From JAVBTR01 sp031556065 (GTDB taxonomy: Bacteria; Bacillota; Clostridia; Christensenellales; Aristaeellaceae): DNA of 64,000 nucleotides. The DNA is taken from NCBI GenBank assembly GCA_031556065.1, contig JAVBTR010000023.1, positions 58,457 to 122,456 of the forward strand. Reading direction: 5' to 3'. The position numbers were made by a program, and so were the translations under genes. The notes beneath the pieces are model-generated. The model was given only the letters and a program-made list of their open reading frames with translations, did no database searches and was not told the origin of the DNA. Positions 45,751 to 54,639 of the stretch are shown here, piece by piece. Within the stretch, counting starts at the first letter, position 1. Every line of letters begins with the position of its first letter.

Positions 45751-45829
45751 GGGGCTGCCTCCCTTATGCGAGTTGCTAATGACTATACATTACCACGGAT
45801 GTAGGGAAAAGAAAATGCCTGGGAACAAA

Positions 45830-45923
45830 TGTACATATATCTGGTGTGATTGTGCATGGCATTCCAAAGGAAATGTTGCTATATTGTACACATAAACGGG
45901 GTTGCAACCTTGAAATCTGTACA
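45830..45923. promoter_or_regulatory. Three TGTACA palindromes in the divergent control region
   Basis: The 315-bp gap 45751-46065 between the DUF5054 gene and the transporter operon holds no gene. TGTACA occurs at 45830-45835, 45885-45890 and 45918-45923. The region is AT-rich, with AAGGAGG just before the transporter gene. Operator function is inferred. Confidence 0.35.
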
Positions 45924-46065
45924 ATCCGACCTTGAATAAACCAAATGTAACCATTTCTCCATAATGTAAAATTGTATTTGAAAACGTAAAGAAAATGCAT
46001 ATTTTCCACTGCGTCCCATGGCAAACGCCTAGAAATATAGCTACATCAAAAAAGGAGGAACCCCA

Positions 46066-48087
46066 ATGAAAAAGACACTATCCCGTATACTGGTGGTGAT
46101 GCTGGTTGTAACGCAGCTGGTATCCGCATGTGTGCTTATGGCCTCGGCCGAAGCAACGCTTCAGGAAGCCCCTGTGCTGGCAAAGAAGGTAACCGCAGGA
46201 GAATTGCCAGCCGTTGCGGAAAGGATGCCTGTCCAAGGGGATATCATGGTGGAACCAGTTATGGAATCCATTGGTATCTATGGCGGATTCATTACGCTGC
46301 GCACCAGCGATAACGGCCGCTGGAACGAATGGGGCTTTGTGCCGGAGCAGGGCATGTTCCGCTTTAAGCAGGATGGTTCCGGCGAAGTGGAACCCAACGT
46401 TTGCAAAGAATTCTATGCTAACGAAGATTCTACCGTATGGACCATTAAGCTGCGCGAAGGGATGCGCTGGTCCGACGGCGAACCCTTCACAGCAGACGAC
46501 ATTATTTTCTACTATGACCACATGAGCCATCCGGCTTTGGATGAAGACCGCACCGCCCTGGCTTTGGAAGCGGAAGGCTTTTACAGTGCCTTTACCTCCA
46601 AGCCCTACAACTGTTACCAGGTTGCCAAGGATGGCAAACGGTACTGGGCGGAATTCACCAAAATAAATGATTATGAACTGACAGTGACCTTCGCAGCCCC
46701 CAAGCCCGCCTTTCCCGTAGAGGTGTCTGTGGACAACAAATGGATGTTCATGCCCAAGCATTTCTACATTAACTATGTAGCCCGCAAAGACGGTGTGACA
46801 GACGACGCCACCTTCCCCCTTATCGATGAAGCAACCGCCATCGCCAATGCCAACCGCGACTTTGGCAAGCAGTGGGATTCCTATTCCACCATGGGCAAGG
46901 ACATTGGCTACTACCACTGGGATTACTACATCGTACCCCAGGTAAGAAGCTTTGTGGCCACCAAGGATAACTGGAATGTGGTGGGCGAAACCTACGAAAT
47001 GGTCCGCAATCCCTATTTCTGGAAAACGGACAGCGAAGGCAACCAATTGCCTTATCTGGACAGTGTGAAATTCAAAATCATCAACGAAAAGGATCAGATT
47101 ACCCTGGCGGCCATTGCGGGAGATTTTGATATTATCAACCCCGATGAATACGCTACCGTGGCTACAGCACTTAAAGATACCCATAGCCTGAATGTTTGGG
47201 AAAATGCTGGCTGGTCTACGGATGAAACCCTTCAGTTGAACCAGACCGTAAAGGATTTAGACAAGCGCGCTCTTTTCCAAGATAAGCGTTTCCGTCAGGC
47301 TCTGTCCATTTGTGTGGACCGCGAGCTGCTCAACGATACCCTTCGCAATGGCATTACCGAGGCTGCTCAGGCTTCAACCGGCGCTTATTCTCCCTTCTAC
47401 AGCGAAACCTGGAAGACCAAGTGGACCGAGTATGATGTAGAAAAAGCCAATGCCATTATGGACGAGATCACCGAACCCTGGGATGGCGCGGCAGGCACCT
47501 ACCGCAAAATGCTGGGAACCGATAGGGATGTAGAGATCATCGTTTCCCTTAAAGACGTATCCAAAGAAGGGGATTACTTCGCCCTGCTCCAGACCGCGTT
47601 TAAGGCTATCGGCGTTAAATTCTCCGACAAGGTGGATGCCGATTACCGCACCACCATGCTTTCCAACGACGTGGAAGCCTGCTTTGAAGTTACCAGCGTT
47701 TCAACGCCCGCCCTCCGGCCTGACTCTGTTGTGCCCATCCGTAACGTTGCGGTATGGCATTCCGCTTACGGTAAATGGTATGAAGATGGCCGAAGTGAAG
47801 GCAATGGCGGCATCGCTCCTACAGGCGACGTTTTAAAACTGATCGAAGCTTACGAGCGCTTGCAGACTGCCTCCGGTTCCGACCGCAACGAAGTGGTGGC
47901 CGCAGCTGTGAAGGAAATCTATCAGCTCCACGAAGAAAACGTTTGGATCATCGGTTACCTGGCACCCATCAAGGTACGCCAGTTGGTTAACAATAAGCTC
48001 CATAATGTGGCCAGTGGTTTGCTGAATGTAGACGAGTTCCGCTTCCTGGGCCTCACCCATCCTGAACAATGGTGGATTGAACAGTAA
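46066..48087 (+). CDS. Extracellular solute-binding protein, family 5 (Opp/Dpp type)
   Basis: This 673-residue protein binds a substrate outside and hands it to the following permeases. It has an N-terminal signal with VSAC (possible lipobox, Cys22) and also an AXA site nearby. SBP_bac_5 motifs include the WTIKLREGMRWSDGEPFTADD signature, split here as TVWTIKLREGMRW then SDGEPFTADD near 125-147, and LSICVDREL near 410. It is longer than most peptide binders. Family 5 proteins also import oligosaccharides in some bacteria. AAGGAGG precedes the start. Confidence 0.92.
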   Translation: MKKTLSRILVVMLVVTQLVSACVLMASAEATLQEAPVLAKKVTAGELPAVAERMPVQGDIMVEPVMESIGIYGGFITLRTSDNGRWNEWGFVPEQGMFRFKQDGSGEVEPNVCKEFYANEDSTVWTIKLREGMRWSDGEPFTADDIIFYYDHMSHPALDEDRTALALEAEGFYSAFTSKPYNCYQVAKDGKRYWAEFTKINDYELTVTFAAPKPAFPVEVSVDNKWMFMPKHFYINYVARKDGVTDDATFPLIDEATAIANANRDFGKQWDSYSTMGKDIGYYHWDYYIVPQVRSFVATKDNWNVVGETYEMVRNPYFWKTDSEGNQLPYLDSVKFKIINEKDQITLAAIAGDFDIINPDEYATVATALKDTHSLNVWENAGWSTDETLQLNQTVKDLDKRALFQDKRFRQALSICVDRELLNDTLRNGITEAAQASTGAYSPFYSETWKTKWTEYDVEKANAIMDEITEPWDGAAGTYRKMLGTDRDVEIIVSLKDVSKEGDYFALLQTAFKAIGVKFSDKVDADYRTTMLSNDVEACFEVTSVSTPALRPDSVVPIRNVAVWHSAYGKWYEDGRSEGNGGIAPTGDVLKLIEAYERLQTASGSDRNEVVAAAVKEIYQLHEENVWIIGYLAPIKVRQLVNNKLHNVASGLLNVDEFRFLGLTHPEQWWIEQ

Positions 48088-48098
48088 AAAGCGTATTG

Positions 48099-48129
48099 GC
48101 ACCGGAGAGGGGCAAGCCCTCTCCGGTGC
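48099..48129 (+). other. Strong stem-loop between binding protein and permease genes
   Basis: GCACCGGAGAGGG (48099-48111) pairs perfectly over 13 bp with CCCTCTCCGGTGC (48117-48129). There is no U-run. It probably protects the binding-protein mRNA 3' end so that more of it is made than of the permeases, a common arrangement. Confidence 0.7.
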
Positions 48130-48191
48130 TCATCCCAAAGGAGGCAAGTGCCTCTTTTAAGGCAGCTTGCCATACCGAAAGGGTGGGTCAG

Positions 48192-49169
48192 ATGAACTTA
48201 ACCAAATTTATTATCAGAAGGCTTGGCCTGGCCGCAATCACCATGCTATTGATTACGCTGGTGGTGTTTTTCGTTATTCAATTGCCTCCGGGAGATTATG
48301 TGGATACGCTGGTATCCAAAATGGTTTCCGAGGGTGAGCGCGTTACAGAGGCGGACATTGCTAACCTTAAACAAATGTACGGCATGGATCAGCCGTTTTT
48401 TGTCCAGTATGTGAATTGGCTGGGGGGCATTTTAAGCGGCAACTGGGGTACCAGCTTTTATTACCATCAAAATGTGTTGGTTAAAATTGGCGAAACCTTG
48501 GGAATGACGCTTATTCTTTCCTTTAGCACGCTTATTTTTACTTATTTAATGTCCATTCCCATTGCGGTTTATTCCGCTAAACATCAGTATTCGGCGGGGG
48601 ATTATTTGGTTACCTTTATTGGCTTTATTGGCCTTGCCGTTCCTAATTTCTTGTTTGCGATTTTGCTTATGTACGCATCGTACAAAATTACGGGGAAACC
48701 CATTATGGGGCTTCCGTCTGTACCCATTACCTCCCTTGAAACGTTCATGGAATGGGTTAAAAGCATGATTATTCCCATCATCGTCATTGGAACAGGCGGC
48801 ACGTGCAGCCTTATTCGCACCGTGCGCGCCCAAATGCTGGACGAGGATGGCCAGCCATATATTCTGGCCCTTCGCGCCAAGGGTGTATCGGAAAAAACCA
48901 TTATCTACAAATATCAGATGCGCGCGGTGTTAAACCCCATTGTCAGCGGTTTGGGCGGCATGATTTCCGGCATCTTTAACGGTTCTACCATTACAGCCAT
49001 TGTGCTTATGCTGCCTACATTGGGGCCTGTGCTGCTAAAGGCGCTTCAAACCCAGGATATTTATCTTTCTGGCGGTATCCTTTTGATTTCGGCTTGTCTG
49101 GTGGTTATCGGAAACCTGATTTCCGACCTGCTGCTGGCGGTACTGGATCCCCGGATCAAATTAGGTTAG
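48192..49169 (+). CDS. Opp/Dpp-type ABC permease (OppB-like)
   Basis: This 325-residue inner-membrane permease starts at ATG 48192 after AAAGGGTGGG; the frame upstream to 48096 runs through the stem-loop and is rejected. It has about six transmembrane helices and the EAA-type loop near 220-240 (LRAKGVSEKTIIYKYQ). The N-terminal FIIRRLGL is typical. It pairs with the next permease. Confidence 0.93.
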   Translation: MNLTKFIIRRLGLAAITMLLITLVVFFVIQLPPGDYVDTLVSKMVSEGERVTEADIANLKQMYGMDQPFFVQYVNWLGGILSGNWGTSFYYHQNVLVKIGETLGMTLILSFSTLIFTYLMSIPIAVYSAKHQYSAGDYLVTFIGFIGLAVPNFLFAILLMYASYKITGKPIMGLPSVPITSLETFMEWVKSMIIPIIVIGTGGTCSLIRTVRAQMLDEDGQPYILALRAKGVSEKTIIYKYQMRAVLNPIVSGLGGMISGIFNGSTITAIVLMLPTLGPVLLKALQTQDIYLSGGILLISACLVVIGNLISDLLLAVLDPRIKLG

Positions 49170-49185
49170 GAGGAGGATGAGAAAG

Positions 49186-50367
49186 ATGTCAAATCAATCC
49201 GCACCCGCCTCCCACGGTGGTACCTTAACGGAAAGGCAGCAAAAGGCCCTCGATAAAAAAAGACAAAAGCAAGAAAAGTACTATTTGGCCTCCCAGTGGC
49301 AGCTGATTGGCCGCAAGCTTTTACACCATAAGCTGGCTATTATCAGCTTTGTGATCCTGGCGGTATTATACTTTGGGGCCATATTTGCGCAGTTCATCGC
49401 GCCAAAGGGGCTGGAAGACTATTCCGGCAAATATTCCGATGCGCCGCCAACGGCCATTCATTTTTACCATGAAGGTGAGTTTGTAGGGCCTTTTGTGTAT
49501 GCGTATAATGTGGAGTACGATATTTTTGAAAACAAAATCTATACGGAAGATACCTCGGTGCCCTATAAAATCCGCTTTTTTGTCCACGGCACGCCCTATA
49601 AAATGTGGGGGATTTTTCAAACCGACCTGCATCTTTACGGGGTGGATCAGGGCGACAGGCCAGCAAACAAGCCAGTACAGGCATTGCTCTTTGGAGCGGA
49701 TAAACTGGGCCGGGATTTGTTTTCTAGGGTGCTTTTGGGAAGCCAGGTATCCCTGACGGTTCCCCTGCTGGGCACGTTTATCTCCTTTCTGCTGGCAGTT
49801 ATTATCGGCGGCATCTCTGGCTATTACGGCGGCGTGGCGGATATGGTTATCCAGCGGGTAATCGAAGTAATCAGCTCCTTTCCAACGCTGCCGCTGTGGA
49901 TGGCGCTGTCTGCCGCCATCCCCCCAGGGGTATCAGTGGTACAGGTGTTTGTGCTCATTACAGTGATCATGTCCCTTCTTAGCTGGCCGGGATTGGCGCG
50001 TACAGTCCGGGGCAAGTTTCTTTCGCTAAAAAAATCCGATTTTGTTATGGCGGCCAAGCTGGCGGGCGTTAAGGACAGCCAGATTATCCGCAAGCACCTG
50101 GTGCCGGGTTTTATGAGCTATCTGATCGTGAACCTTACCCTGGGCATTCCCAATATGATTCTGGGCGAAACCTCCATGAGCTTCTTGGGTCTTGGCATGC
50201 GTGCCCCTGCTACCAGCTGGGGTGTGCTTTTGCAAGAGTGCCAGAGCATCGGTAACATTGCCAACTGCCCCTGGAAGCTGATTCCGCTGATTTTTGTAGG
50301 CCTTTCGGTGTTGGCATTTAATTTCCTTGGCGACGGCCTGCGCGACGCCGCCGACCCATATAAGTGA
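49186..50367 (+). CDS. Opp/Dpp-type ABC permease (OppC-like) with long outer loop
   Basis: Start 49186 is preferred because GGAGGAGG (49169-49176) directly abuts the earlier ATG 49177 but sits 9 nt from 49186. The 393-residue protein has a charged cytoplasmic N-terminus, TM1 near 51-71 and the usual FGADKLGRDLFSRVLLG near 169-185 before TM2. The outer loop between TM1 and TM2 is about 115 residues, clearly longer than in standard OppC. The EAA loop is near 275-295. This insertion may contact the binding protein. Confidence 0.92.
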   Translation: MSNQSAPASHGGTLTERQQKALDKKRQKQEKYYLASQWQLIGRKLLHHKLAIISFVILAVLYFGAIFAQFIAPKGLEDYSGKYSDAPPTAIHFYHEGEFVGPFVYAYNVEYDIFENKIYTEDTSVPYKIRFFVHGTPYKMWGIFQTDLHLYGVDQGDRPANKPVQALLFGADKLGRDLFSRVLLGSQVSLTVPLLGTFISFLLAVIIGGISGYYGGVADMVIQRVIEVISSFPTLPLWMALSAAIPPGVSVVQVFVLITVIMSLLSWPGLARTVRGKFLSLKKSDFVMAAKLAGVKDSQIIRKHLVPGFMSYLIVNLTLGIPNMILGETSMSFLGLGMRAPATSWGVLLQECQSIGNIANCPWKLIPLIFVGLSVLAFNFLGDGLRDAADPYK

Positions 50368-50376
50368 GGTGCGCGT

Positions 50377-51378
50377 ATGAACGAAAATGTTTTGGAAATA
50401 AAGGGTTTAACCATTGGTATTAAGCTGGACGAAGGCCTCTTAACCCCTGTCCGCGGTGTAAGCTTCGATTTAAGGCCGGGGGAAACTCTGGGGCTGGTAG
50501 GGGAATCCGGCTGCGGAAAGAGCCTGACCTGCAAAGCCATTCTGGGCATTAACGGTAAAAAGTGCGTATCCGGAGGAGAAATTCGCTATATTGACGAAAA
50601 AGGCAAGGTAGCCAACCTCCTTGCCATGAAGCCCGATGGAAAAGAAATACGCGGTATCAGGGGCAAATCCATTGCTATGATCTTCCAAGAACCCATGAGC
50701 GCCTTTTCGCCCCTTTATACGGTGGGGCATCAGTTAAGTGAGGCGGCCCTTTTGCATGTGGCAAAAAATAAGCAGGCGGCTCAAAACCTGGTGCTTCAAA
50801 CCATGAAAAAGGTGGGTATTGCCAACCCGGAAAAGCGCGTTCACCAGTACCCTCATGAATTTTCCGGCGGAATGCTCCAGCGGGCGCTGATTGCCATGGC
50901 TTTGGTATGCAACCCCAGGGTTTTGATCGCGGATGAACCTACAACTGCGCTGGATGTAACCATACAAGCCCAGATATTGGAACTGCTCAAGGAACTGCAA
51001 AAGAGCTATGGCATGGCTATCCTTTATATTACCCATGACTTGGGTACAGTGGCGCAGATGTGCGACCGGGTGGCGGTAATGTATCTGGGACGCGTGGTTG
51101 AAACTGGCAGCGTTCATGAAATTTTCAAAAACCCAACCCATCCCTATACGCGGGGACTTATGGGTTCGGTGCATAAAATTGGCGCAGAGCGGGGCAGGCT
51201 TTTCTCCATTAAGGGCTCGGTTCCTTTGGCCATGAACCTTTTCGATCGCTGCGGCTTCTATGACCGCTGTGAAGCGCGGGACGATAGGGTTTGTCTTAAC
51301 TGTGAACCGGGACTCCAACAAATAGGCGAAGAGCATTACGCCGCTTGCTATTTAAAGGATGGGGAGGCGAAAGCATGA
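50377..51378 (+). CDS. Opp/Dpp-type ABC ATPase (OppD-like)
   Basis: This 333-residue ATPase has Walker A GESGCGKSLT near residue 40, signature FSGGMLQR near 163, and Walker B VLIADEPTTALD near 183. A C-terminal cysteine-containing oligopeptide-transport tail (CGFYDRCEARDDRVC) lies near 288-303. It starts 9 nt after the OppC-like gene and ends in an ATGA overlap with the next gene. Confidence 0.95.
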   Translation: MNENVLEIKGLTIGIKLDEGLLTPVRGVSFDLRPGETLGLVGESGCGKSLTCKAILGINGKKCVSGGEIRYIDEKGKVANLLAMKPDGKEIRGIRGKSIAMIFQEPMSAFSPLYTVGHQLSEAALLHVAKNKQAAQNLVLQTMKKVGIANPEKRVHQYPHEFSGGMLQRALIAMALVCNPRVLIADEPTTALDVTIQAQILELLKELQKSYGMAILYITHDLGTVAQMCDRVAVMYLGRVVETGSVHEIFKNPTHPYTRGLMGSVHKIGAERGRLFSIKGSVPLAMNLFDRCGFYDRCEARDDRVCLNCEPGLQQIGEEHYAACYLKDGEAKA

Positions 51379-52370
51379 TAAAAGGCATTTTGCGGGTAGA
51401 AGACTTGAACATGACTTTCGCTTCTGGGAAAACAGCCATCCGTGCGGTAAACAGCGTAAGCTTTACGGTAAATAAAGGAGAAACCATTGGCATTGTAGGG
51501 GAATCCGGCTGCGGGAAAACCACTCTTGGGCGCTGCATCGTAAAAGCATATCAGGCGACTTCCGGCAAAGTGATCTACACTGCTGGGAATGGAAAGGATT
51601 ACGATCTTCAAAATATTTCCAAGGAAGCTATGAAGGGCATCCGAAAAGAAATCCAGATGATTTTTCAGGACCCTTATTCATCACTGGATCCTCGGATGAC
51701 GGTTTTCGATATTATCTCTGAACCTTTAAGAGCCAATTTTCCTAAAATGAAAAAGGAGTATATTGAAGGCCGGGTGAAGGAAATGGCGGAAAAAGTAGGC
51801 TTGAACACAAGCTACTTAAAGCGCTATCCTCACGCTTTTTCAGGCGGACAAAGGCAGCGAATCGGCATTGCCCGGGCGTTGGTGCTCTATCCACGGTTAA
51901 TCGTATGCGACGAAGCGGTAAGCGCGCTGGACGTATCGGTGCAGGCGCAGATTATTAACCTGCTGAAGGATTTGCAAAAGGACATGGGGCTTACATATCT
52001 TTTCATCAGCCATGATTTAAGCGTGGTGGAAAACATTTCAGACAAGGTGGGCGTTATGTACCTTGGGCAAATGGTGGAATTTGCCCCTACTGATGAATTG
52101 TTTTCAAAGCCGAAGCACCCCTACACAGAGGCGCTGCTTTCCGCTGTGCCTGTGGCTGACCCGGAAATGAAGCTTGAACGCATTCCGTTAACAGGCGAAA
52201 TTCCAAACCCCGCCAATGCGCCTTCCGGCTGTTTTTTTCATACCAGATGCCGCTACTGCGAAAAAATCTGTACGGAAAAACCAACATCCCTTGAATTTTC
52301 AAGGGATGGGCGGCTTACTGCCTGTCACCGGCAAGAGGAACTAGACTTGCAGGGCATCACATCGAAATAA
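51375..52370 (+). CDS. Opp/Dpp-type ABC ATPase (OppF-like)
   Basis: The 331-residue protein starts at ATG 51375, overlapping the previous stop (ATGA), with GGGGAGG upstream. Walker A is GESGCGKTTL near 41, the signature is FSGGQRQR near 156, and Walker B is LIVCDEAVSALD, with A instead of the usual P after DE. The C-terminal cysteine tail (CFFHTRCRYCEKIC) is complete. It closes the transporter operon. Confidence 0.95.
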   Translation: MIKGILRVEDLNMTFASGKTAIRAVNSVSFTVNKGETIGIVGESGCGKTTLGRCIVKAYQATSGKVIYTAGNGKDYDLQNISKEAMKGIRKEIQMIFQDPYSSLDPRMTVFDIISEPLRANFPKMKKEYIEGRVKEMAEKVGLNTSYLKRYPHAFSGGQRQRIGIARALVLYPRLIVCDEAVSALDVSVQAQIINLLKDLQKDMGLTYLFISHDLSVVENISDKVGVMYLGQMVEFAPTDELFSKPKHPYTEALLSAVPVADPEMKLERIPLTGEIPNPANAPSGCFFHTRCRYCEKICTEKPTSLEFSRDGRLTACHRQEELDLQGITSK

Positions 52371-52412
52371 ACTGCGTGGTGCAATTGCGCAGGGAATAGG
52401 ATATAATACAGT

Positions 52413-52973
52413 ATGAAAAAGGACCTGATTGTTTTTTTGGACAGCGGCGATACGCTGGTGGATGAATCTACCCAGATTTTTGCGCAGAACGGTGATGTGA
52501 TATCTGCGGAGCTTTTTGAAGGTGCCCGGGAAGTGCTTAAGTGGCTGGTGGATAACCACTACCGTGTTGCCCTGGTGGCCGATGGCCGGGTGCAGTCTTT
52601 TGAAAATGTTTACACAGGTTTGGGCTTAAATGGTGTTTTTGAGCAATGGATTATTTCAGAAGCCGTTGGGGAGGAAAAACCCCATCTGAAAATGTTTGAA
52701 ACGGCTATGGAAAAAATGAACCTTGCCAAAGAGGATGCAAGCCGCATTGTCATGGTGGGTAACAATTTGAAACGGGATGTGCTGGGTGCGAACCGGATGG
52801 GCTTGATCTCCATTCTACAAGCCCAGAGCCCCCGTTATGACATGACTGTGGAAAATGCCGAAGAAACGCCGGATTACCAGATTGAATCCATTCAAGCATT
52901 GCCTGGGCTGATTGAAAAATTGGACAAGGCAATCAAGGACGAAAGCAAATATGAAAAGGCCGCCTTCTTGTAA
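52413..52973 (+). CDS. HAD-superfamily hydrolase
   Basis: This 186-residue Rossmann-like protein has motif I FLDSGDTLVDE with the nucleophile at D10. The second aspartate usually two residues on is glycine, with D13 shifted by one; this D-x-G-D-T variant is known in the superfamily. Motif III/IV region is KPHLKMF near 91 and VMVGNNLKRDVLGANRMG near 111-128. Substrate unknown; probably a phosphatase for small metabolites or sugar phosphates. The ribosome-binding site is weak (AATAGGA). Confidence 0.85.
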   Translation: MKKDLIVFLDSGDTLVDESTQIFAQNGDVISAELFEGAREVLKWLVDNHYRVALVADGRVQSFENVYTGLGLNGVFEQWIISEAVGEEKPHLKMFETAMEKMNLAKEDASRIVMVGNNLKRDVLGANRMGLISILQAQSPRYDMTVENAEETPDYQIESIQALPGLIEKLDKAIKDESKYEKAAFL

Positions 52974-53000
52974 GCGGCCCCAATAATGGGGGCTTTTCAC

Positions 53001-53953
53001 ATGCAGGACGCATTGCCTAACGATTTATCTATTCATATTTCAAGCAAATCCCATCTCAATCTTACCTTTAACCTTTATCAATGCGGTATAAAAACCCTCC
53101 TTCCTGGGGGACGGCTCCAAATTGGCGGGGATGATACGTTTGCCATGCTCTATGTCAATAAAGGCGCAGGCAAGCTTATCTTTAACGGCATTGAAAGCCC
53201 ATTGGGTTTTTCCATGGGCTTTTTTGTCTTTTCCGACGAGCTGTATCAGATGGAGAATACCGGGGAAGTGGAGATGGATATTGCCTGGCTCAATTTTTCC
53301 GGCTATGGGGTTGAAAGCTACTTAAACCGCGCCCGTATTCACCGTGCCATGCCGGTTTATGATGATGTGGATGGCTATCTGGCCGCCAGTTTAACGCGAT
53401 TATCGCCGCATCCCAGCGCTTTCCCAACCGCTATTGCCGTATGATGTCCTCCCTTTACGATATCTTTGGCCATTTTCTGGAATTAAACCCTGCCGAGCAG
53501 CAGAAAAGCTATGTAGACAGTGCGGATTTTACTGCGGTAAGGGCAGTGGAGTTTATTGAGAAAAATTACGATAAGGATTTGTCTGTCAACGATATTGCCA
53601 AGGCGGTGAACATTTCCCGCAAGCATCTTTACAACGTGTTTAACGATATGTTCAACATTCCCCCCAAGCAGTATCTTATTTATTACCGGTTAGAAAAGGC
53701 GTGCATGCGGCTTAAGGGTTCCTCCTCTTCCATTCAGGAAATTGCAGAGTCTGTGGGTTATGCCAGCCAATTCTATTTCGCCAAAGAGTTTAAACGCCTT
53801 ATGAAGGTAACCCCAAGCGCCTACCGTAAAGAACCATTACCCAGTGAGGTTTTCAGCTACCACATGTATGTGCCGGCGGCCCGCGCCGATAAACGCCAGG
53901 GAGATTTTGAAACCGGGCAAAACAAGAAAATTTTTCATGATTTGGATGAATAG
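53001..53953 (+). pseudogene. AraC-family regulator broken by a single frameshift
   Basis: The N-terminal cupin-like ligand domain (53001-53444) and the C-terminal AraC helix-turn-helix domain (53441-53953) lie in neighbouring frames. The HTH domain has SVNDIAKAVNISRKHLYNVF near its start and IQEIAESVGYASQFYFAKEFKR. Adding one C after about 53387 (gccgcc to gccgccC) joins them as ...YLAAQFNAIIAASQRF... into one protein of about 317 residues. It is either a recent pseudogene or a sequence error. Start 53001 has GGGGG 8 nt upstream. Its likely targets are the neighbouring sugar genes, by context. Confidence 0.85.
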
Positions 53954-53967
53954 GAGATGGATGTTAA

Positions 53968-54639
53968 ATGGATGCTATGCAAATGGCCCTAAAGTACCTC
54001 CCATGCTTTTTTCAGAATGAAAAGGAGCCTTTTCCGATTAGGCGTATCGGGTATCATATCTTTTTGGAATCAGGTCCAAGCCCCTCCTTTAGGCGTACAG
54101 TGAAATTCGAAGAAACCACTGCTTTTGTAATTGAATATGCCATTTTTTGGGATTATGACATTCAACATTTATACGATCTGGAGCATGTGTGGATTTATGT
54201 AGGACAGGACGGGCAAATCCTCCAAGCAGAGGGAAGCGCTCATGGCTGGTTTTTGAATATGGACAGGCTGGGCGGGCGGCCTTTGGAACAGACCCATATG
54301 CCCATTTACCTCCAGCCGGGCAAGCATGCCATGATGCCCTATGGGGACTTTAGCCGCATTTACCCAGATTATCTTATTGCCTGCGATGGGGAAGCGGGTA
54401 AGATGGGCATGCTGGTAACGGATATTTTTAAAGGAAAAATTGAAAAAGCCCCTGGCATGGATGCCAGAGTGGAAAAATATATTCTTGAAAACTACCGCTT
54501 TATCCCGAGTCTACGGTTCATTCCCTCTGAAGTGGCGGATGAGCAAGTGGTGCCTCTTGAAGAATTGTTAAACTGGATTCCCGGTCGGCTGGCAACGGTT
54601 ATTCAAAGCGAAATACTTCCTTGGGAGGAACAAAAATGA
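53968..54639 (+). CDS. Hypothetical protein
   Basis: I do not recognise this 223-residue protein. It has no signal peptide or membrane helix. It is rich in aromatic residues, with IEYAIFWDYDIQHLYDLEHVW near 51-71 written here as two pieces: IEYAIFWDYDIQH and LYDLEHVW, then EGSAHGWFLN near 91-100 with histidines that could bind metal. It lies 14 nt after the AraC gene, and the start of the metallo-hydrolase gene overlaps its stop (ATGA), so the two probably act together. Confidence 0.6.
   Translation: MDAMQMALKYLPCFFQNEKEPFPIRRIGYHIFLESGPSPSFRRTVKFEETTAFVIEYAIFWDYDIQHLYDLEHVWIYVGQDGQILQAEGSAHGWFLNMDRLGGRPLEQTHMPIYLQPGKHAMMPYGDFSRIYPDYLIACDGEAGKMGMLVTDIFKGKIEKAPGMDARVEKYILENYRFIPSLRFIPSEVADEQVVPLEELLNWIPGRLATVIQSEILPWEEQK

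Noticed and set aside
46078..47184. 368-residue open frame on the minus strand
   Set aside because: It is the shadow of the family 5 binding-protein gene; its sequence has no domain features.
52402..52413. TATAAT just before the HAD gene, suggesting a leaderless transcript
   Set aside because: No -35 box at the right distance was found; read-through from the transporter operon is as likely.
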